Origin: Alphaproteobacteria bacterium
Lineage (GTDB): Bacteria > Pseudomonadota > Alphaproteobacteria > Caulobacterales > Aquidulcibacteraceae
Reading direction: 5' to 3'
Length of the DNA stretch: 44,990 bases
Assembly (NCBI GenBank): GCA_016124255.1
Contig: WGOB01000022.1
Location: forward strand, 1 to 44,990
Shown: piece by piece, positions 39,252 through 44,990 of the stretch
Layout of the letters: each line of letters begins with the position of its first letter
Numbering within the stretch: position 1 is the first letter of the stretch
Translations under genes and position numbers: made by a program
Notes under the pieces: generated by a model
What the model saw: the letters and a program-made list of their open reading frames with translations, nothing else
Database searches by the model: none
Told to the model about the DNA's origin: nothing

Positions 39252-41249
39252 CTAAGCCAATTCCAGCAGCACTTCGTCGGCCATGACGCTCGCGCCAGCG
39301 GCGACATTGACCTTCGACACCACCCCGTCGCGCTCGGCGCGGATGATGTTCTGCATCTTCATCGCCTCGACGATCGCGACGCCCTCGCCCGTCTTCACTT
39401 CCTGCCCCGGCTTCACGTCGATCGAGACGACAAGTCCCGGCATCGGCGAGAGCACAAGATTGGAGGTGTCCGCCGGCTCCTTCACCGGCAGCCGCTTGTG
39501 CAGCTCCGCCCCGCGCGCGCTCGCCACGAGCGCGACGACGTCGATCCCCCGGTAGCGCAACCGGAAACCTTCGCCGTGCGGCGCGATCTTCACAGCGAAC
39601 TGGAGCGCCGCGAAATCGCCGCGCATGACGATGCGTCCCGGGCGCCAATCGGTGGCCAGCGGCTTGGCCTTGCCGTCGCGCAACGCAATGAGGGCGCCGG
39701 ATTCCGTCAGCGTGACGCGGGTAGGCGCGTAGTCGCGATCGATGGAAACCACCCATTCCACCGGCTTGCCGTTGGTCGCGATGGCGCCGCTGACCTGGCG
39801 CGCGCGATCCACGCTGAGCGCATGCGCATAGGCGGCGCACGAGCTCAGCAATTCCGCCTCCTCCGCATCCGGACGAATGCCGTTGAAGCCGTCGGGAAAC
39901 ACATCCTTGATGTAGGCGGTGGTGAAAGTGCCGGAGCGGAATCTCGGTTCGCCCATCACCGCGCCAAGAAACGGAATATTGTCCTGGATGCCGTCGATGA
40001 CGAAGCTGTCGAGCGCGCGGGCTTGCGCGTCGATCGCAGCCTCACGGTCATGCGCGTGCGTCACGAGCTTGGCGATCATCGGATCGTAGAACATCGAGAT
40101 TTCGTCGCCCTCGCGTACGCCTGAATCGTTGCGTACCCGCACGTCGCCGAAGACGCCCTCCTCCGGCGGCTGGTAGCGCTTCAAGCGCCCGATCGACGGC
40201 AGAAAATTTCGATACGGGTCCTCTGCGTAGATCCGGCTCTCGATCGCCCAGCCGCTGATCTTCAGGTCTTTCTGCTTCAGCGGCAGCTGTTCGCCGGCGG
40301 CGGAAAGGATCATCAGCTCCACCAGGTCGAGCCCGGTGATCATCTCGGTGACGGGATGCTCCACCTGCAGGCGGGTGTTCATCTCCAGGAAGTAGAAGCT
40401 CTTGTCCTTGCCGGAGGCGACGAACTCGACGGTGCCGGCGCTGTCGTAATCCACCGCCTTCGCCAGCGCGACGGCCTGCGCGCCCATGTTCGCGCGCGTC
40501 TCCTCGTCCAGCAGCGCCGACGGCGCCTCCTCAATGATCTTCTGGTTGCGGCGCTGGATCGAGCATTCGCGCTCAAACAGATGCACCACGTTGCCGTGCT
40601 TATCGCCCATGACCTGGATTTCGATGTGACGCGGCGCGGTGACGAATTTCTCGATGAAGATGCGATCGTCGCCGAACGCGTTCTTGGCTTCGGCGCGCAC
40701 GGCGGGGAAGCCCTCCTCGACCTCCTTCTTGTTGTAGGCGACGCGAATGCCTTTGCCGCCGCCGCCGGCGGAGGCCTTGATCATCACCGGGTAGCTGATC
40801 TCTTCCGAGATCTGCACCGCGTGCTTCACGTCGCGGATCTCGCCGATGAAGCCCGGCACGCACGAGACGCCGGCCTTTTCCGCCGTCTTCTTCGATTGGA
40901 TCTTGTCGCCCATGGCGTCGATCGCCTTTGGGTTAGGCCCGATGAAGACGATCTTCTCCTTGGCGCATCGCGCCGCGAACTCGGCCTTCTCCGACAGGAA
41001 GCCGAAGCCTGGATGGATCGCCTGCGCGCCCATCGCGTGCGCCGCCGCGATGATCTTGTCCGCGTTCAGGTAGGAGTCCGACGCCTGCGGTGCGCCGATC
41101 AGGCGGCTCTCGTCGGCCATCTCAACGGCCAGGCTGTCCGCGTCTGCTTCGGAATAGACGAGCGCCGTCTTGATCCCCAGCCGCCGCGCCGTCCGAATGA
41201 TGCGGACAGCGATCTCCCCGCGATTGGCGATCAGGATTTTCTCGAACAT
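39252..41249 (-). CDS. pccA: Propionyl-CoA carboxylase alpha subunit (biotin carboxylase + BCCP)
   Basis: 665-residue biotin-dependent carboxylase subunit. It carries biotin carboxylase N-terminal IANRGEIAVRIIRTARR, ATP-grasp KASAGGGGKGIRV, LFERECSIQRRNQKIIEEA and EMNTRLQVEHPVTEMITG, a beta-barrel BT-like region (about 510-590), and the C-terminal biotinyl domain with EAMKMQN (Lys631). Length and BT region match alphaproteobacterial PccA, feeding propionyl-CoA into methylmalonyl-CoA. The beta subunit is not in the window. GGAGGG precedes the ATG. A 110-base gap separates it from the upstream ParA pair. Confidence 0.9.
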   Translation of the reverse strand: MFEKILIANRGEIAVRIIRTARRLGIKTALVYSEADADSLAVEMADESRLIGAPQASDSYLNADKIIAAAHAMGAQAIHPGFGFLSEKAEFAARCAKEKIVFIGPNPKAIDAMGDKIQSKKTAEKAGVSCVPGFIGEIRDVKHAVQISEEISYPVMIKASAGGGGKGIRVAYNKKEVEEGFPAVRAEAKNAFGDDRIFIEKFVTAPRHIEIQVMGDKHGNVVHLFERECSIQRRNQKIIEEAPSALLDEETRANMGAQAVALAKAVDYDSAGTVEFVASGKDKSFYFLEMNTRLQVEHPVTEMITGLDLVELMILSAAGEQLPLKQKDLKISGWAIESRIYAEDPYRNFLPSIGRLKRYQPPEEGVFGDVRVRNDSGVREGDEISMFYDPMIAKLVTHAHDREAAIDAQARALDSFVIDGIQDNIPFLGAVMGEPRFRSGTFTTAYIKDVFPDGFNGIRPDAEEAELLSSCAAYAHALSVDRARQVSGAIATNGKPVEWVVSIDRDYAPTRVTLTESGALIALRDGKAKPLATDWRPGRIVMRGDFAALQFAVKIAPHGEGFRLRYRGIDVVALVASARGAELHKRLPVKEPADTSNLVLSPMPGLVVSIDVKPGQEVKTGEGVAIVEAMKMQNIIRAERDGVVSKVNVAAGASVMADEVLLELA

Positions 41250-41360
41250 TCAGGCCCTCCGACGCGTCGAACGGCATAATGGCAATACCGCAAGCGGGCA
41301 AACGGGATCGCTTCGCCAGCGCCGGCCATCAGGCGATGCAGGGGCGGGAGATCAGGCGGA

Positions 41361-41828
41361 TCAGTAGTCGAACAGCTTCCTGTCGCGCTCCACGCGCTTC
41401 TTGGCCTGGGCGACGACGTGAGCCTGCAGCGCCTCCCGATCGAGGCGGTCCGCCTCGCCCGACGGATCAAGGTTGTGCTCCTCCACCAGCGCCAAGAGCG
41501 CATCGCGGTTCTGCGAGATCAGCGCCTCCTCCAGCGCGTCCTCGCCGCCCTTCTGCAGGATGCCCACCGGGTTGATCGCCGGGGCGGCGGCCTTCGCGCT
41601 TGGCGCCGGCGCGGGCTTCGGCTTGGAAGACGGCTTCGCCGCCGCCTCGACCGCGGCCGCAACCTCAGCCTCCGGCTCGTCGCCCGCCGCGATCGCCGCC
41701 TCATCGACGTCGCGCCGCGAGGCGTGCGCCCGCAGGGCCGCGTCGAGCCTGTCGGCGAAATCCGGGTTGCGCTTGGCCTCGCGGCGGATCTCGCTGAAGA
41801 AGCGATCGAGCGAACGGTTAAGGCTCAT
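41361..41828 (-). CDS. Small protein coupled to ParA, unknown function
   Basis: 155-residue protein. Residues 1-55 are charged helical (RFFSEIRREAKRNPDFADRL), residues 58-88 are a low-complexity Ala/Pro/Lys linker, and residues 92-155 are helical (ILQKGGEDALEEALISQNRD, LVEEHNLDPSGEADRLDRE, ending in KKRVERDRKLFDY). Its start overlaps the ParA stop by four bases. The layout suits an adaptor between ParA and a cargo. No ParB-like HTH or CTPase motif is present, so it is not ParB. Confidence 0.75.
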   Translation of the reverse strand: MSLNRSLDRFFSEIRREAKRNPDFADRLDAALRAHASRRDVDEAAIAAGDEPEAEVAAAVEAAAKPSSKPKPAPAPSAKAAAPAINPVGILQKGGEDALEEALISQNRDALLALVEEHNLDPSGEADRLDREALQAHVVAQAKKRVERDRKLFDY

Positions 41829-42697
41829 AGGGCGTGCGCGACCTCCAGCTTGGCGACGAACTCATCGCCGAATTTCCGGATCGTCCCCGCCATCTGCCCG
41901 TATTTCTGTTCGAACGTGCGCGGGCTGTCGGACCATTCCGCCGCGCGCGCGATATCCACGTGCTGGGGAATGCGCACATCGAACATGGCGTCTCCCAGAT
42001 TGTCCTTGAGCAGGCCGGCTTCTGACCGATGCAGGCTCATCGTCTCGTCGTACTTGGTGGCGACCACGAAGAGGTTGGACGGCCCCCCGCGCCGCTCATT
42101 GATCAGCCGCAGCGCACGACGCCGGAACGTGATGAGGCCGAGCCGCGAAACATAGTCCGGGATCGTCGGCACGATGATCGCGTCCGCCGCGATCAGCGCA
42201 GCCTCCGCAAACAGCGAAATGCCGGGCGGGCAATCCACCAGCACGACGTCCGTCTCGTTCAGCACGCTCCGCAGCCCATGCGCGAACCGCTCGCAGATCC
42301 ATTTCTGGATCGCATCGATATGGAAGCCGCGCTTCACGAAGTTCTCGATCATGTCGCGCTCGACGATGCGGAACTCCGGCGCCGCCGCGCAGAGCGCGAC
42401 GTCCGGCTTGCCCTTCAGATCGGTCACCTTGTGCTCAACCAGGCTTTTGAACGGTTTGGGTTTTTCCTGCAACGCATAGGCTTCGAAATAAAAGTCCAGC
42501 GTCCGCTCCGCCTCCCGCAGATCGTTCCACTTGTCGGGCCCGGCGAGCATGATGGAGGCGTTGGTCTGGGGATCGAGATCAATCACCAGCGCGCGCCGGC
42601 GATGATGAACGGCGAGCGTTTCAGCAAGCGACACAGTCGTCGTGGACTTGCCCACGCCGCCCTTCATATTGATCACCGACACGATGCGTGCGGGCAT
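41825..42697 (-). CDS. ParA-type ATPase (orphan)
   Basis: 290-residue ParA/MinD superfamily ATPase. The deviant Walker A KGGVGKST (12-19) contains the signature Lys, A' is VIDLDPQTN and Walker B is VVLVDCPPG. IPDYVSRLGL matches the region after Walker B. There is no N-terminal HTH, so it is a small ParA. No ParB or parS is nearby. The next gene is coupled (ATGA). AAGGGG precedes the start. Probable role is positioning a protein complex or membrane cluster rather than chromosome segregation. Confidence 0.88.
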   Translation of the reverse strand: MPARIVSVINMKGGVGKSTTTVSLAETLAVHHRRRALVIDLDPQTNASIMLAGPDKWNDLREAERTLDFYFEAYALQEKPKPFKSLVEHKVTDLKGKPDVALCAAAPEFRIVERDMIENFVKRGFHIDAIQKWICERFAHGLRSVLNETDVVLVDCPPGISLFAEAALIAADAIIVPTIPDYVSRLGLITFRRRALRLINERRGGPSNLFVVATKYDETMSLHRSEAGLLKDNLGDAMFDVRIPQHVDIARAAEWSDSPRTFEQKYGQMAGTIRKFGDEFVAKLEVAHAL

Positions 42698-42894
42698 GTT
42701 CTGGCCCCTTGTTCTTTCGCCGACATTGCGACGGCGAACCGTTGCGACTTGAGAGTGAGTTTTTGGTTAAGCGCGGCGCGCCAGCGCCGCTTTCCCCGGC
42801 CCCAGCTAGGCGCATTCTGCGTCAAGAAAGCGGCGCTGTGGAGGGCGGCGGCGCCGTCCCGGCCTTCCGCAGGCGGCGGCCGCGAAAAGCCGCG

Positions 42895-44253
42895 TCAGCG
42901 GGCCTTTTCGCGCAGCAGCACGAATTCCTCCGCTGCGGTGGGATGCAGCGCGCAGGTTGCGTCCCATTGCTGCTTGGTGATCCCGGCTTTGACCGCGATC
43001 GCGGCCATCTGGATGATCTCGGGCGCATCGCGGCCGACCATATGGGCGCCGAGCACCTTCCCGCTCTGCGGATGCGCCACCAGTTTCATGAGCGTACGTT
43101 CGGGATTCCCCGCGAGCACGTGCTTCATCGTCCGGAAATCGGCCAGATAGACATCGGCGCCCCCGAACTTCTCGCGGGCCTCATGTTCGGTCAGTCCTAC
43201 CGTGGCGACCGGCGGGCGGCAAAACACGGCCGTGGGAACATCGGCGTGGTCAAACGCAGTTGGACGATTGAGGAATTGCGTTTCCGCGAACGCCTGCCCC
43301 TCCCGAATGGCCACGGGCGTGAGCTGCAGGCGGTTGGTGACGTCACCGAGCGCGAAGATGTGCGCAACGCTCGACTGATTGTATTCATCGACCGCGATCT
43401 GCCCGTTCATCGTGCGGTCCACGCCCGCCTTCTCCAGACCCAGTCCGTCCGCGTTCGGATCGCGCCCGATCGCGGCCATCACGAGCCCGACGCGCAAGGT
43501 CTCGCCGCCGCGCAACGTCACGGCATAATCGTCCCCGTCCCGCGCGATCGCGTCCAGCTCGGCCTTGCAGCGCACCGCGATCCCGGTGCGCTCCATCTCC
43601 GCGGCCGCGAACGCGCGCACATCGTCGTCGAACCCGCGCAGAATTTCCGCGCCGCGATAGAGGATCGTGGTCTCAACGCCGAGACTGGCGAAGATCGTCG
43701 CGAATTCCGCCGCGACATAGCCGCCTCCGACGATGGCGATGCTCTTGGGCAAGGCGTCGAGCAGGAACGCCTCGTTGGACGTGATCGCCAGGTCCGCGCC
43801 GGCGCAGTCCAGCGGGCGCACCCGCCCGCCGGTCGCGATCAGCACTTTCTCAGCAGTCACCGCGCGTCCGGATTTGGAGAGCCTCAGCGTATGGGGATCG
43901 GCGAATTCGGCGCGTTCCTCGAAGATCGAGACGCCGGCCTTTTCAAGATTCGCGCGATAGATCCCGGAGAGGCGCGTGACTTCGTTCTGCACATTCTCGC
44001 GCAGCGTCTTCCAATCGAAGCGGACATTGTCGGCAGACCAGCCGAACATCTTGGCGTCTTCGAACGCCTGGCCGAACTCGCCGCCATAGACGAGCAACTT
44101 TTTCGGCACGCAGCCGCGGATCACGCACGTGCCGCCGATGCGATACTCTTCCGCGATCGCCACGCGCGCACCCGCTTGCGCGGCAACGCGCCCTGCCCGC
44201 ACCCCGCCGGAGCCCGCGCCGATGACGAAGAGGTCGTAATCGTAGCTCGTCAT
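42895..44253 (-). CDS. gor: Glutathione-disulfide reductase
   Basis: 452-residue FAD-dependent disulfide reductase. The FAD fold is VIGAGSGGVRAGRVAA, redox cysteines C43 and C48 in GGTCVIRGCVPKK, NAD(P) fold IVGGGYVAAEFA, FAD motif IFALGDVTNR, and the C-terminal active-site His-Glu in LHPTAAEEFVL. The RGCVPKK version with KLLVYG fits the glutathione reductase branch of Alphaproteobacteria. It lies 20 bases after purL and is probably co-transcribed. Confidence 0.9.
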   Translation of the reverse strand: MTSYDYDLFVIGAGSGGVRAGRVAAQAGARVAIAEEYRIGGTCVIRGCVPKKLLVYGGEFGQAFEDAKMFGWSADNVRFDWKTLRENVQNEVTRLSGIYRANLEKAGVSIFEERAEFADPHTLRLSKSGRAVTAEKVLIATGGRVRPLDCAGADLAITSNEAFLLDALPKSIAIVGGGYVAAEFATIFASLGVETTILYRGAEILRGFDDDVRAFAAAEMERTGIAVRCKAELDAIARDGDDYAVTLRGGETLRVGLVMAAIGRDPNADGLGLEKAGVDRTMNGQIAVDEYNQSSVAHIFALGDVTNRLQLTPVAIREGQAFAETQFLNRPTAFDHADVPTAVFCRPPVATVGLTEHEAREKFGGADVYLADFRTMKHVLAGNPERTLMKLVAHPQSGKVLGAHMVGRDAPEIIQMAAIAVKAGITKQQWDATCALHPTAAEEFVLLREKAR

Positions 44254-44273
44254 CTGCGCCCCTGTTCGCTTCG

Positions 44274-44990
44274 CTAAACCGCTTCTCCCATATAAGCGGG
44301 GAGCCAGCCTTCGTAAGCCTTACGCAACTCCGCCAGGGGCAGTTTCTCCGTTGTCTGCGCCGCGCCGAAATAGCCGAACGCGTCGCCGCCCGCTTCCCCG
44401 ACGACGAGGCAATAGACGCCAGCCCCTTCCGCGCGCCGCTGGATCGCGCCGATGCGCTCGGGCGAGGCGGCGATCAGATAGCGCCCCTGATCCTCGCCAT
44501 AGAGAAACTGCATGTCCGACAGCGGCCCGCGATAGCCCAGCATGACGCCGACATCGGCTTCAAGCGCCATCTCCGCGGCGGCGCACGCAAGGCCCCCGTC
44601 GGAGAGGTCGTGGCACACCCGCACGAGCCCCTCTTCGATCAGCCCACGGACGAAATCGCCATGCTTGCGCTCGCGCGCGAGATCGACGGGCGGCGGCGCG
44701 CCGTCTTCGCGGCCGTACAATTCACGCAGTGCAATCGATTGCCCAAGCCAGCCCAGGCTGTCCCCGATCATCAGCAGATGGTCGCCGGCGGCCATGCCGC
44801 CGATGCCGGCGCGTTTGTCGATATCCGCGATCAGGCCGACGCCGCCGACGGTGGGCGTCGGCAGGATCGCCTCGCCGTTGGTCTCATTGTAGAGGCTCAC
44901 ATTCCCGGAGATCACCGGAAAATCGAGCGCGCGGCAGGCTTCAGCCATGCCTTCGATGGCGGCGACGATCTGGCCCATGATCTCGGGCCG
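44274..44990 (-). CDS. purL: Phosphoribosylformylglycinamidine synthase PurL, C-terminal part
   Basis: 239 residues remain of the large PurL subunit; the frame continues past the right window edge. Visible landmarks are FPVISGNVSLYNET, TPTVGGVGLIAD, VCHDLSDGGLACAAAEMAL and FLYGEDQGRYLIAA, the second AIR-synthase-like half. It catalyses the ATP-dependent amidation of FGAR in purine synthesis. gor follows after 20 bases. Confidence 0.93.
   Translation of the reverse strand, partial: RPEIMGQIVAAIEGMAEACRALDFPVISGNVSLYNETNGEAILPTPTVGGVGLIADIDKRAGIGGMAAGDHLLMIGDSLGWLGQSIALRELYGREDGAPPPVDLARERKHGDFVRGLIEEGLVRVCHDLSDGGLACAAAEMALEADVGVMLGYRGPLSDMQFLYGEDQGRYLIAASPERIGAIQRRAEGAGVYCLVVGEAGGDAFGYFGAAQTTEKLPLAELRKAYEGWLPAYMGEAV

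Noticed and set aside
42698-42894. GC-rich hairpins between gor and the ParA gene, considered as parS or a terminator
   Set aside because: The best stem has a two-base bulge and no T-run, and nothing resembles the parS consensus palindrome.

Overview
The window is a gene-dense, high-GC chromosomal segment of about 45 kb, without any sign of phage, plasmid, insertion sequence or CRISPR. It looks alphaproteobacterial, most likely Caulobacterales in the broad sense (Caulobacteraceae or Hyphomonadaceae). The evidence is gene content: a TipF-like degenerate EAL protein (12010-13284), an SpmX-like muramidase-fold protein with two C-terminal membrane segments (30278-31144), a solo FliN-type protein, and a propionyl-CoA carboxylase of the alphaproteobacterial type. 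No 16S gene is present, so the placement is inference.

Layout. 1-4.1 kb: M48 protease end, small lipoprotein, QueD-like enzyme, DUF486 membrane protein, cytochrome P450 (-), RidA. 4.1-4.3 kb: two tandem palindromic repeats. 4.3-6.5 kb (-): a tandem pair of DUF4345-like membrane proteins and an acyl-CoA dehydrogenase. 6.6-9.7 kb (+): an overlapping operon of class IV aminotransferase, sulfotransferase-like protein, GNAT and ankyrin protein. 9.8-14.3 kb: TSUP transporter, a DUF2975/DUF2975/XRE cassette (-), the TipF-like protein and a membrane protein with a decayed Mrr-like domain. 14.4-19.6 kb: uridine kinase, VOC protein, HAD-IIA phosphatase, GNAT, two SDRs, a degenerate receiver-like protein and a hotdog thioesterase. 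19.7-25.6 kb: M28 peptidase lipoprotein, NTF2-like lipoprotein, CheY-like protein (-), then MaoC hydratase, RibF, FAD-linked oxidase and a half-size GDT1 transporter.

25.6-30.3 kb: membrane protein, TesB thioesterase, PPOX protein, lipoprotein, a second pair of palindromic repeats, YaiI family protein and isovaleryl-CoA dehydrogenase. 30.3-34.2 kb: the SpmX-like gene, a divergent proline-rich protein, MgtE and tRNA-Leu(GAG). 34.5-36.4 kb: an entericidin-type lipoprotein and a CsoR-family repressor whose palindromic operator lies inside its own promoter, translationally coupled to a His-rich outer-membrane-type protein. 36.4-45 kb: carboxylesterase, FliN-type protein, LipB, PccA, an orphan ParA coupled to a small protein, glutathione reductase and the C-terminal part of PurL.

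Functional themes. Acyl-CoA and branched-chain amino acid catabolism recurs (two acyl-CoA dehydrogenases including a convincing isovaleryl-CoA dehydrogenase, PccA, class IV aminotransferase, TesB, hotdog thioesterase, MaoC hydratase, SDRs). Cell polarity and motility are represented by the TipF-, SpmX- and FliN-like genes. Metal homeostasis is represented by the CsoR operon, MgtE and GDT1. The less explained objects are the orphan ParA/partner pair, the SpmX-like/proline-rich divergent pair, the Mrr-like membrane protein, the degenerate receiver protein, and two palindromic repeat families, one of which lies inside reading frames. I did not find an unmistakable new defence or mobile system. 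Family assignments come from reading motifs, not from database searches.
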